A DNA stretch of 8,470 bases from a bacterium (GTDB taxonomy: Bacteria > Patescibacteriota > Saccharimonadia > Saccharimonadales > UBA4665), in contig JAKPIL010000155.1 in the NCBI GenBank assembly GCA_029549845.1, forward strand, positions 1 through 8,470, given 5' to 3'. How positions within the stretch are numbered: position 1 is the first letter of the stretch; the number at the start of each line of letters is the position of its first letter. A program made the position numbers and the translations under genes. The notes under the pieces are model-generated. The model saw only the letters and a list, made by a program, of their open reading frames with translations, searched no databases and was not told where the DNA came from. Shown here in pieces: positions 1 to 6,070 of the stretch.

Positions 1-327
1 GGTCCCAGGATTATGTCCCAGCATACGGTTGACACCATGCGAGCCTTGCTGCGAAAGGCTCTCCTCGCCAGTAACCCTGATGGAAATATTCCAGGGCACA
101 TCTCTGGCGGTAAGAGTGGCACGGCGCCTATTGCCCAGAGCGAAGGCACCTATAATCCGGATAGTAATAATGGAACATACATAGGCTACTATGGGAAGGA
201 CGAGCCAGAGTACATTGTATCTGTCCGTCTTACAAACCCAATCACGCCTAGCTATGCGAGCAGGGCGGCCGCTATTGTTTGGGCGCAGCTCGTAACTACT
301 TTGACTCAGCACAAGATGATACAATAA
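1..327 (+). CDS. Penicillin-binding protein transpeptidase (FtsI/PBP2-like), C-terminal end only
   Basis: The frame is open from the first base, so the gene begins outside the window; the ATG at 13 is an internal methionine. The 108 visible residues are the end of a class B-type D,D-transpeptidase domain, which cross-links peptidoglycan on the outer face of the membrane. The key sign is GGKSGTAPIA, with the Lys-Ser-Gly triad at bases 112-120. This is the third active-site box, usually KTG, here with Ser for Thr. A GYYGKDEPEYIVSVRL stretch follows, matching the usual 'F/YxGyaP...p.yvv.V' strand after that box, and then a helix that ends the domain. The catalytic SxxK and SxN boxes lie upstream and cannot be checked. 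The membrane protein gene starts nine bases after the stop codon, so the two are probably co-transcribed. FtsI (septal) and PBP2 (elongation) cannot be told apart from this fragment. Confidence 0.85.
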   Translation, partial: GPRIMSQHTVDTMRALLRKALLASNPDGNIPGHISGGKSGTAPIAQSEGTYNPDSNNGTYIGYYGKDEPEYIVSVRLTNPITPSYASRAAAIVWAQLVTTLTQHKMIQ

Positions 328-336
328 CGAAGCATT

Positions 337-912
337 ATGAAACCAAAAATATATTTACCAACTGCCATACAATGTGTTGGGCTGCCACTTCTGGTACTTG
401 TACTTACTGCGCTTGCCAATGTCACCTTGATACGTCACAGATTCTTTTCGACCGATTCGGGCGACATTGCGCTTGGGTATGTTGCAATGGTTGGGTATCA
501 GTTAGATAATGATGCGGTGAATGGTTTTGGAGTATTTTTGTTTTGGGCGTTGGTGGGAGCTCTGGGTTATGCGATTGCCGTGCTACTGGTTTTTCTTGTA
601 CATTCTTTTCGTTCAGAGCTTGATTTTAAGCAATATATTGCCACTATGTCATCAAAATCAGCTGGGGAGGCGCATCGAGTGGAAGTGATTCGCTTGCTCG
701 TACGTTCTATAGCACTGTCAGGCTTCATCATGTGGGGCATTGTGTGCGTTGCATATGTTGTCCCTTATTTGGATAAGCTTGGGAAGGAATTGATAGTCTC
801 TAGTGATGTTGTATCGGGCTTGTTGCTTGTTTTATGCGGCAGTTTGAGCCTGTTTGTCCCTATAGCTCTTTCACGGTTGTTCTTACTCAGGGTTCGTGTA
901 TTTGGCACGTAG
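337..912 (+). CDS. Small four-helix membrane protein, unknown function
   Basis: This gene encodes 191 residues with four clear hydrophobic segments at about 9-30, 63-88, 118-145 and 159-185, so an integral membrane protein of the cytoplasmic membrane is predicted. The loop between helices 2 and 3 (about 89-117) is charged and is probably cytoplasmic, since the positive residues after helices 1 and 2 do not settle orientation firmly. No cysteine pair, metal motif or catalytic motif stands out, and I do not recognise the family. The gene starts nine bases after the penicillin-binding protein gene and has no obvious Shine-Dalgarno sequence, so translational coupling is likely. A role near cell-wall synthesis is only a guess from that position. 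Its stop is three bases from the stop of the convergent ATPase gene. It looks more AT-rich than the ATPase gene. Confidence 0.8.
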   Translation: MKPKIYLPTAIQCVGLPLLVLVLTALANVTLIRHRFFSTDSGDIALGYVAMVGYQLDNDAVNGFGVFLFWALVGALGYAIAVLLVFLVHSFRSELDFKQYIATMSSKSAGEAHRVEVIRLLVRSIALSGFIMWGIVCVAYVVPYLDKLGKELIVSSDVVSGLLLVLCGSLSLFVPIALSRLFLLRVRVFGT

Positions 913-915
913 AAT

Positions 916-3747
916 TTAGCGAGCAGGCGCTTTTACGAGGTGTTTGCGGACGGCAGTGTGGCCGTGACGGGCAAACAGGGCCTTGCGGGAGTGCTGACGG
1001 GTGTGACGTTCTAGCTCGCGGATGGCTATGAATATCGCTGCAGCGCCTAGTGCGAGCAGCCAGTCTATGTAACCCAGCGGGCCGCTACGGAAGTACGTAT
1101 TGAGTGGGCTGTAAATGATGATGAGTACACTCGTGAGGGACAGCGCATACGCTCCCCAGAGTGTGCGGTTGTGCAGCTGGTACCGGGTGAATAGGCCGCG
1201 TTCACTTCGACGTTGCAAGATATTTGCGAGCTGGCACAGCACAATGGTTAGGTACGTGAGGGTCGTCGCTTGCTCATTTATGAGGCTGTGTAGGTCAATG
1301 TGCGACGCCGAAAGCCCTCGCCGCCAGTAATAAAACAGGAAGTTTGCAAAGGCCAGCCCGCCTATAATCACTCCGCACCACAAAAGGTCGAGGACGCTTC
1401 GACGGTTGAGGATGTGATGGCTGAGGTTGCGAGGAGGTTCGTCCATGAGCTTACCATCGGCTTTGTCGCGGCCCAGCGCGGCTATGGGGAAGAGTTCTGC
1501 TATAAGGTCTATAGCCAGGATTTGCATAATGGAAATAGCAAGTGGCACGCCCATGAGTGTTGTGGCGGCCAGGCTCACAAGGTTCACAACTAGCTCTGCC
1601 ATGTTTGACGTAAAGCAGCTGAGCGTTCCTTTCTGGATGTTCTTAAATATCGTGCGGCCTTGCTGCACGGCGCCCACGAGCGTGTGGAAGCTATCGTCTA
1701 GTAGGACAATCTCGGCTGATTGCTTGGCGACATCGGTTCCGGTAAGGCCCATAGCTACGCCTATGTTTGCGCGTTTGAGCGCGGGGGCGTCATTGATGCC
1801 ATCACCCGTTACGGCTACGACCAGCCCGGCTTTTTCGGCGAGCTCAACAATGTGGAGTTTATCTTCTGGGGCAACTCGTGAAAATATGGCTCCACCTTTA
1901 CGGATGAGCGCCAGCACCTGCGCATCGCTTAGTTCTTGTAGCTCCTCGCCCGATACCACGGTGAGGTGCTCTGGTTTATCGGCCAGCTTTGCGCGCACCG
2001 CGATAGCCCTGGCGGTGGTTGCAAAATCTCCGGTTACTATAGAGACGCTCATGTGTGCCCGGCGGGCTGCAACCATGGCAGCGGGTACTTCCTCTCGCAG
2101 GGGATCGACCATGCTAGCGATGCCTAGGAAGGTCAGCTCCTTTTCGGCATCTTCCAGTGGCTGCTTGCGTGCGTCAAACCCAGCTGGCAAGACTCTGTAT
2201 GCAAATGCAAGGTTGCGCTGAGCGCCCGCGGCATGCTCCTCGTGGTAGGCGAGCAAGCGCTTTGTATCGTTCACGGTCATTTTGCGCGTAAAGGTGTGGT
2301 CCCAGAGCTTTGTTGAGAGCTCAATGATGCTCTCTGGAGCGCCTTTCACAAACAAACATTGTTTGCCGTTATAGGTGCGGACACTGCTCATGCGCTTTCG
2401 GCCAGAGTCGAAGGCGTATTCTTTAATTTCTGGATAGTCTGCGTCGAGCGTGGCAGGGTCGAGTCCTGCCTTGCGCGTGAGTGTTATAAGAGCGCCTTCC
2501 GTAGGGTCGCCTATGACATGCCAGGTTGCATGCTCGTCGTCTGGCGGGTTCACCTGGGCATTGCTGGCGAGCGCGGCCGCCTCAAAAACAAGCCGGAGTT
2601 CTTTGAGCTTTTCACCTGGGATGGCTTTTCCACCGCTGTTCGTCACCACCCCATTTGCTTCATAGCCCGTTCCACTCACGCCGTATTCTGTCTTGCCGAC
2701 CAGCAGTTGCTCGACGGTCATTTCGTTTTTAGTAAGCGTGCCAGTCTTGTCCGTCAGGATGATATTGGTGGCGCCCAGGGTTTCGACGGCGCTCAGTTTT
2801 TTCACAAGCGCGCGGGCTCGAGCAAGCTTGCTGGCTGCCTGCGCGAGTGCGGTGTTGATTTCTGCCGGCAAGCCCTGCGGTATGATGGAACTGGCGATAC
2901 CTATGGCAAATAAGAAGGCGTCTTTTACGGCAAGCCCGCTTTCTATAGAAATGGGAAGTAAGATGACGCAAAGTACCATTGTGCCTTGGGTGACGCGCGT
3001 GGCGATGTGGTTCATTTCGCGCTGCAAGGGGCTGAGCATTTTGCCCGTATCGGCGCTGAGTTCGGCAATCCGCCCAAGCTCTGTATGCATGCCGGTTGCC
3101 ACAACCACGCCGTAACCCTCGCCAGTTGCAACCGTGGTTCCCATGAATGCAAGGTTTTGCCGCGAGGAGAGGGGAACATTGGCTGCAATGGCGTGTTTGA
3201 ACTTGCGGGTTGGGTTACTTTCGCCGGTGAGTGCGAAGTCGTTGGTGCTGAGTTCTTCCTCGCGCAGAATGCGCAGGTCGGCCGGAACGTTATCGCCCGC
3301 TTCTATGCGTACCACGTCGCCCACAACCAGCTCGCTAGACGCAATTTCTAGCTCTTTGCCGCCGCGCAGCACCTTTGCCTTTGCGACGACGAGTTTTTCG
3401 AGTGATTCTATGAGCTTTTCGGCCTTAAACTCCTGCAAGAACCCAATGGTGGTGTTGAAAAACACGAGTGCCATAAGCACCACGCTCGTACGAATGTCTC
3501 CAAGATAGAGCGAGAGCAGCGCGCTGCCCATGAGGAGCGCAATCATGAGGTCACGGAACTGGCGTAGGTAGGCGACGAAGCGCGATTCCTTCTTCTTCAG
3601 ATTCAGCGTATTTGCCCCAAGCTGTTCGTACCGCTCGGCCGCTTCATGTGCGCCCAACCCCTTAGCGCTCGAATGGACTTGTTTAAGCACGTCATCTGGA
3701 CTGAGCCTATAGTAGTGCATCTGTTTGTTTCCCCCCACCTGTTTCAT
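916..3747 (-). CDS. P-type cation-transporting ATPase (P2-like)
   Basis: This is a complete ATP-driven ion pump of the cytoplasmic membrane, 943 residues with about ten membrane helices. In order: N-terminal cation-ATPase region (10-60), M1-M2 (about 66-104), actuator domain with TGES at 174-177, M3-M4 (about 255-300), phosphorylation motif DKTGTLT with catalytic Asp333, nucleotide domain with KGAPE at 468-472, TGD at 572-574, hinge TGDGINDAPALK at 647-658, and M5-M10 (about 711-910), then a basic tail with several histidines. Predicted ion-site residues are Asn715 and Glu718 (M5), Asp747 and Glu751 (M6) and Gln839 (M8). The M6 and M8 pattern looks more like Na+/K+-ATPases than the calcium pump, but M4 reads PQGLP with Gln291 where PEGLP is usual. 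The ion is therefore undecided (Na+, K+, Ca2+ or other). The start is uncertain: ATG at 3747 sits six bases after a -10-like box, and ATG at 3720 (residue 10) follows a purine-rich run. Family call is firm, substrate is not. Confidence 0.95.
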   Translation of the reverse strand: MKQVGGNKQMHYYRLSPDDVLKQVHSSAKGLGAHEAAERYEQLGANTLNLKKKESRFVAYLRQFRDLMIALLMGSALLSLYLGDIRTSVVLMALVFFNTTIGFLQEFKAEKLIESLEKLVVAKAKVLRGGKELEIASSELVVGDVVRIEAGDNVPADLRILREEELSTNDFALTGESNPTRKFKHAIAANVPLSSRQNLAFMGTTVATGEGYGVVVATGMHTELGRIAELSADTGKMLSPLQREMNHIATRVTQGTMVLCVILLPISIESGLAVKDAFLFAIGIASSIIPQGLPAEINTALAQAASKLARARALVKKLSAVETLGATNIILTDKTGTLTKNEMTVEQLLVGKTEYGVSGTGYEANGVVTNSGGKAIPGEKLKELRLVFEAAALASNAQVNPPDDEHATWHVIGDPTEGALITLTRKAGLDPATLDADYPEIKEYAFDSGRKRMSSVRTYNGKQCLFVKGAPESIIELSTKLWDHTFTRKMTVNDTKRLLAYHEEHAAGAQRNLAFAYRVLPAGFDARKQPLEDAEKELTFLGIASMVDPLREEVPAAMVAARRAHMSVSIVTGDFATTARAIAVRAKLADKPEHLTVVSGEELQELSDAQVLALIRKGGAIFSRVAPEDKLHIVELAEKAGLVVAVTGDGINDAPALKRANIGVAMGLTGTDVAKQSAEIVLLDDSFHTLVGAVQQGRTIFKNIQKGTLSCFTSNMAELVVNLVSLAATTLMGVPLAISIMQILAIDLIAELFPIAALGRDKADGKLMDEPPRNLSHHILNRRSVLDLLWCGVIIGGLAFANFLFYYWRRGLSASHIDLHSLINEQATTLTYLTIVLCQLANILQRRSERGLFTRYQLHNRTLWGAYALSLTSVLIIIYSPLNTYFRSGPLGYIDWLLALGAAAIFIAIRELERHTRQHSRKALFARHGHTAVRKHLVKAPAR

Positions 3748-3753
3748 AGCTCA

Positions 3754-3782
3754 AGTATACAGCGATGGGGCTGAGGAGTTAA
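3754..3782 (-). promoter_or_regulatory. Predicted promoter of the P-type ATPase gene
   Basis: On the minus strand, TTAACT (3782-3777; 4 of 6 to TTGACA) is followed after exactly 17 bases by TATACT (3759-3754; 5 of 6 to TATAAT). The -35 box overlaps the stop codon of the upstream unknown gene. Only six bases separate the -10 box from the ATG at 3747, so transcription should begin at or next to that codon, giving a leaderless message. The ATPase could also be read from a longer transcript of the upstream gene, whose stop is 31 bases away. Confidence 0.45.
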
Positions 3783-4483
3783 TAGGCATATCCAAGAATC
3801 GCGTTTACTTGTGCCTGCCTCTGCTCACGGATTCGTCGCTCGTTTTTGGGCGGAGCGCCGATGACACCGAGTATGCCAAGGAATGCCCTTGCAGCTGCTC
3901 GGTCTTCTTTATGCCGCTTGTTGGCTTCACGTTGAGAGCGTTTAAGTGCGAGTCGAATAATTACATCCTGAGCGTGACCTTGGTGTCTCTCAGAGAAGGG
4001 AATGTGTACCTCGCTCTCATCTGCACGGGACGCGAGTGGTGTATCATCCCATACTCTGACCCGGTATGTTTTATGCGGCAGGTATACATAAACACCGCCC
4101 CGTCCTGGTTGCGGAGTCTCGCACTCCGGAGGGTCCTTTTGGAGCACTTCCAGATAACGTTGAATTCTTTTCGCCGCAAAGATGGTTTCTACATAGTCGA
4201 ACACGCATTTTTCGTTCGGACCTTTTTCTAGCAAGTCAGGCGGCGCTGCGTCTGGCAGGAGCTGATCACGCTGCCGGGCAACTTCTGCAGGGGGTGACCC
4301 ATACACCGTGCGCGGGTTTGGGAAGCTCCAAAACTCACCACGTGGATAGTATGGGTCTGACTCCTGCGCCTCTGCGGCTATGTTCTGGTACGTGGCAGCC
4401 ACGCTCGGCCAGTCCGGTATTCCGAGTAGTTCAGCAGTTCTTTCATGCGTCCAGTATGTGGGTTCGAGTCTTTCGCTAGACAT
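3779..4483 (-). CDS. Unrecognised charged soluble protein, divergent from TrmB-like regulator
   Basis: This 234-residue protein matches no family I recognise. The first 30 residues (YWTHERTAELLGIPDWPSV) have the rhythm of a small helix-turn-helix or 'WTxERtAelLGI' substrate-entry motif, but this is too weak to call DNA binding. The middle (about 85-165) is rich in Tyr, Val and Pro and may be a beta-rich domain (GGVYVYLPHKTYRVRVWDD). The last 65 residues are strongly basic and helical (KRSQREANKRHKEDRAAARA), interrupted by a short hydrophobic FLGILGVIGA. There is no signal peptide and no convincing membrane helix. The start is supported by AAGGA seven bases before the ATG. I prefer this strand over the overlapping plus-strand frames, which are cysteine-rich and have no ribosome-binding site. 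It lies divergent to a TrmB-family regulator and just upstream of the ATPase on the same strand, so control by the regulator and co-transcription with the pump are plausible. Confidence 0.75.
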   Translation of the reverse strand: MSSERLEPTYWTHERTAELLGIPDWPSVAATYQNIAAEAQESDPYYPRGEFWSFPNPRTVYGSPPAEVARQRDQLLPDAAPPDLLEKGPNEKCVFDYVETIFAAKRIQRYLEVLQKDPPECETPQPGRGGVYVYLPHKTYRVRVWDDTPLASRADESEVHIPFSERHQGHAQDVIIRLALKRSQREANKRHKEDRAAARAFLGILGVIGAPPKNERRIREQRQAQVNAILGYAY

Positions 4484-4492
4484 ATACTATTC
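4476..4492. repeat. Direct repeat copy 1 (17 bases, over a start codon)
   Basis: CTAGACATATACTATTC is repeated at 4512-4528 with 15 of 17 bases identical and the same orientation, at a pitch of 36 bases. This copy covers the first codons of the minus-strand unknown gene (ATG at 4483-4481) and the spacer up to its Shine-Dalgarno sequence. It may be an operator pair or a small local duplication. Confidence 0.6.
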
Positions 4493-4495
4493 CTT
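4491..4495 (-). promoter_or_regulatory. Shine-Dalgarno AAGGA for the 3779-4483 gene
   Basis: AAGGA on the minus strand lies seven bases before the ATG at 4483, which is standard spacing and fixes that start. It sits between two copies of a 17-base repeat, the first of which contains the start codon. Confidence 0.7.
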
Positions 4496-4511
4496 TGCTA
4501 AGATTATTTGA

Positions 4512-4528
4512 CTAGGTATATACTATTC
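4512..4528. repeat. Direct repeat copy 2 (17 bases)
   Basis: CTAGGTATATACTATTC is the second copy of the repeat at 4476-4492; the two differences are at positions 5 and 6. Read on the minus strand this copy contains TATATACC in place of the ATG of the other copy, and it covers the best -10 candidate for the minus-strand gene. A protein bound to both copies would be spaced by about three and a half helical turns. Confidence 0.6.
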
Positions 4529-4546
4529 GTAATATATTGACAACAA
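4515..4546 (-). promoter_or_regulatory. Weak predicted promoter for the 3779-4483 gene
   Basis: On the minus strand two overlapping readings exist: TTGTCA (4543-4538) with a 17-base spacer to TATACC (4520-4515), or TTGTTG (4546-4541) with 18 bases to TATATA (4522-4517). Either would give a leader of roughly 25-30 bases carrying the AAGGA site. The region is very AT-rich, so chance matches are likely; some promoter must nevertheless exist between the divergent genes. Confidence 0.3.
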
Positions 4547-4583
4547 ACTGTATAACAAAATGAATATAACAGATTATACAATC

Positions 4584-4600
4584 GTCAATATGCAATTGAC
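4584..4600. promoter_or_regulatory. Inverted repeat GTCAAT-N5-ATTGAC, candidate operator
   Basis: Two perfect six-base arms (4584-4589 and 4595-4600) flank five bases. The right arm overlaps the TTGACA -35 box of the TrmB-like gene, so a bound regulator would block RNA polymerase there. TrmB-family proteins are usually dimers that bind palindromes, and autoregulation is a natural guess, but six-base arms in AT-rich DNA can occur by chance. Confidence 0.4.
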
Positions 4601-4625
4601 AAATAACTATACACATCACTAGACT
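4596..4625 (+). promoter_or_regulatory. Predicted promoter of the TrmB-like regulator, leaderless
   Basis: A perfect TTGACA (4596-4601) is followed after 18 bases by TAGACT (4620-4625; 4 of 6 to TATAAT). Six bases then lead to the ATG at 4632, so the transcript should start at or beside the start codon. An alternative -10, TATACA at 4608-4613, lacks a good -35 at the right distance but would give a leader of about 12 bases. Confidence 0.45.
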
Positions 4626-4631
4626 AAGAGC

Positions 4632-5384
4632 ATGATAGAGGCTCTCCAGCAACTTGGGCTGAGTAAGGCTGAGGCAGATGCGTATGTATATGTACTGGAT
4701 GTTGGGGTGGCCCCTGCGCGGGATGTGGCGACACATATAGGGCAAACGCGGACCAATACCTATGCCATACTTGCGCGTTTGACAGAGCAAGGGCTGCTTG
4801 TAGAAGACGAATCGGTTAAAGTTCGGCGCTATAGTGCGGCCGACCCGAGCACGGTCAAGCAGCTCATACTAGACAGACAACGACAGCTGTATGTACTGAG
4901 CAGATCGGTCGACGCCATTACTCCTGCGCTTGTATCGAGATACAGACTGGGTCTTAAGAAGCCAGGAGTGCTGTACCTGGAGGGGCTTGATGGCTTAAAG
5001 GCTTCGCTGGAGGATATGGCGCGTGCCAATACCGAGATACTGCTATGGGGAAGCTCGACCGTGCCCGAAAACCCACCGGCCTATGAGATGTTGCAAAGAG
5101 CCGCCATAAAACGCAAAGCTCGAGGTATACCAACCCGTATGTTGCTAGAGCAAAATGCCCGCACCTGGCCGCATATACATGATTTCGCAAAGCGAGGGTT
5201 TACGGTACGGACTTCGCCAAATGAACCGATTGAAGCGGAGATAGCGATATATGGTGATACGGTTTGCATGACGAGCTACGCGCCGTATCTTATTGTGACC
5301 GTACTGACGAATGAAACCATTGCCCGAACATACCGAATAATATTCGAAGAGGCCTGGCGACACGCGCAGATTGTCGAGGACTAG
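4632..5384 (+). CDS. TrmB-family transcriptional regulator
   Basis: This 250-residue protein is predicted to bind DNA in the cytoplasm and answer to an unknown effector. Residues 1-72 form the typical TrmB winged helix-turn-helix: the opening MIEALQQLGLSKAEADAY is close to the family signature, a recognition helix follows (about 37-55, TRTNTYAILARLTEQGLL), and a wing ends in RRYSAADP. A helical linker (about 73-104) probably dimerises. Residues 112-245 resemble the C-terminal domain common in these regulators, with ILLWGS at 136-141, EIAIYGDTVCMTSY at 203-216 and the closing YRIIFEEAWRHA, which resembles a phospholipase D-like fold lacking catalytic HKD motifs. The start is well supported by the family's usual N-terminus, although no good Shine-Dalgarno sequence precedes it. 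Archaeal TrmB members control sugar genes; the target here is unknown. Its likely targets are its own gene, the divergent gene at 3779-4483, and perhaps the downstream gene. Confidence 0.9.
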   Translation: MIEALQQLGLSKAEADAYVYVLDVGVAPARDVATHIGQTRTNTYAILARLTEQGLLVEDESVKVRRYSAADPSTVKQLILDRQRQLYVLSRSVDAITPALVSRYRLGLKKPGVLYLEGLDGLKASLEDMARANTEILLWGSSTVPENPPAYEMLQRAAIKRKARGIPTRMLLEQNARTWPHIHDFAKRGFTVRTSPNEPIEAEIAIYGDTVCMTSYAPYLIVTVLTNETIARTYRIIFEEAWRHAQIVED

Positions 5385-5420
5385 CGGAAGGCTCTTGCCC
5401 GCAAAATTGACAGAGGAGCG

Positions 5421-5426
5421 TATAAT
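5421..5426 (+). promoter_or_regulatory. Consensus -10 box TATAAT before the 5458 gene
   Basis: A perfect TATAAT lies 31 bases before the start codon at 5458, predicting a leader of roughly 25 bases that contains the AAGGA site. The TTGACA at 5407-5412 is only eight bases upstream, too close to serve as its -35 box; at normal distance there is only a weak match. The gene could instead be read from the regulator's transcript, whose stop is 73 bases before the start. Confidence 0.45.
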
Positions 5427-5448
5427 AAGGTGTAAGAATTAATACAAA

Positions 5449-5453
5449 AAGGA
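5449..5453 (+). promoter_or_regulatory. Shine-Dalgarno AAGGA for the 5458 gene
   Basis: AAGGA, preceded by a run of A, lies four bases before the ATG at 5458 and supports that start. Confidence 0.65.
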
Positions 5454-5457
5454 ATAA

Positions 5458-6015
5458 ATGAGAGTACCCTTTCTCGGCAGAGAACAGCAATCGTACATGG
5501 AAGGTCTGAGGGTTGGCGATCCTGTAGAACTGCAATCTGTACAAGAGCAGTTATGCGACAAATTCTGTGAAGTTTTACAGGGGCCACGTCTTCCAAAAGG
5601 TGTTGCCATCGTGGGTTTGGCTGATAACGTTGCGGCAGAAGCAAGAGTTACCCTGCTGGGAAGCCCCTTCGAATCTGTTGTTTTGTTTGGGGCAACCGCC
5701 ATGAACGAGCTCTACGCATTGCCTTTTCCGAACCCAACTCATCTGGGCATGGCCATAACGCACAAGCCGGCTGCGAGAGAAATCTCGCGTGAGTTACAAA
5801 AACTCGGAGTAGAGGTCTCGAGCCTTGCATATTGGTCGCTGTATCTTTGGAAAACAAAAGAAGACCCGAGCAGGCTTGTTGGAGCTCATTGGATACCAAA
5901 GCGTTCACCAGGAGATGTTGTCAAGGAGCGTGCGGCCGTTACGCACATGCTAGGACGCATACCTGAAATACGTATAGTTTCACTAGAATCTGAACAACTC
6001 CGTCAAATAGCATAA
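5458..6015 (+). CDS. Unrecognised 185-residue soluble protein
   Basis: I do not recognise this protein. It has no signal peptide or membrane helix. After an N-terminal part rich in Glu and Gln (1-45), residues 46-125 alternate short hydrophobic strands and helices (KGVAIVGLADNVAAEA, ESVVLFGATAMNELYALPF, THLGMAI), suggesting an alpha/beta domain, and the tail ends in another strand (IRIVSL). The stretch GATAMNELYALPFPNPTHLGMAI faintly recalls the 'sALalhGLp...p..v.v' segment of AbiEi-type antitoxins or related nucleotidyltransferase-fold proteins. There is no partner toxin and no clear catalytic motif, so this is only a hint. The start is fixed by AAGGA four bases upstream. It follows the TrmB-like gene by 73 bases on the same strand and precedes polA by 55. 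It looks less GC-rich than polA. Confidence 0.75.
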   Translation: MRVPFLGREQQSYMEGLRVGDPVELQSVQEQLCDKFCEVLQGPRLPKGVAIVGLADNVAAEARVTLLGSPFESVVLFGATAMNELYALPFPNPTHLGMAITHKPAAREISRELQKLGVEVSSLAYWSLYLWKTKEDPSRLVGAHWIPKRSPGDVVKERAAVTHMLGRIPEIRIVSLESEQLRQIA

Positions 6016-6057
6016 CCTAGCCTCATACTCTTCATTCCAACATCTACACTACTGGCG

Positions 6058-6063
6058 TATACT
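6058..6063 (+). promoter_or_regulatory. Predicted -10 box of polA, leaderless
   Basis: TATACT (5 of 6 to consensus) ends seven bases before the polA ATG at 6071, and no Shine-Dalgarno sequence lies between them. The transcript would begin at or next to the start codon. The best -35 at 17 bases is TTCCAA (6035-6040), a poor match. Confidence 0.4.
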
Positions 6064-6070
6064 AACAGAT

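Larger units (their letters stand above)
4484..4631. other. AT-rich divergent intergenic region with clustered promoter and operator-like motifs
   Basis: These 148 bases separate the start codons of two divergent genes and are far richer in A and T than the genes around them. They hold one full copy and part of another of a 17-base direct repeat, two TTGACA boxes (4537-4542 and 4596-4601), TATAAC twice (4551-4556 and 4565-4570), TATACA twice (4575-4580 and 4608-4613), and an inverted repeat (4584-4600). This is the expected seat of control by the adjoining TrmB-like regulator. No open frame here looks real. Confidence 0.6.

Noticed and set aside
918..934. Short hairpin AGCG-N6-CGCT followed by TTTT, as a terminator for the plus-strand membrane gene
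   Set aside because: A four-base stem is too weak and it lies inside the convergent ATPase coding sequence, so chance is the simpler explanation.
1427..2221. Long plus-strand open frame of 264 codons opposite the ATPase
   Set aside because: It is rich in Ser, Ala and Arg, as expected for an antisense shadow, and lies opposite a strongly conserved ATPase gene.
3725..4231. Plus-strand frame of 168 codons opposite the unknown minus-strand gene
   Set aside because: It is cysteine-rich without pattern and lacks a ribosome-binding site, while the opposite frame is longer and has AAGGA at good spacing.
4484..4631. Small RNA, riboswitch or replication origin in the AT-rich intergenic region
   Set aside because: There is no stable stem-loop, no T-run terminator and no cluster of DnaA boxes that I can see; divergent promoters explain the AT-richness.
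5334..5346. Palindrome CGAATA-A-TATTCG near the end of the regulator gene
   Set aside because: It lies in conserved C-terminal coding sequence and has no matching copy in the intergenic regions, so an operator role is unsupported.
1..6015. Use of a recoded UGA
   Set aside because: No gene needs a read-through TGA; all six visible stops are TAA or TAG, but six stops are too few to infer that TGA is avoided.
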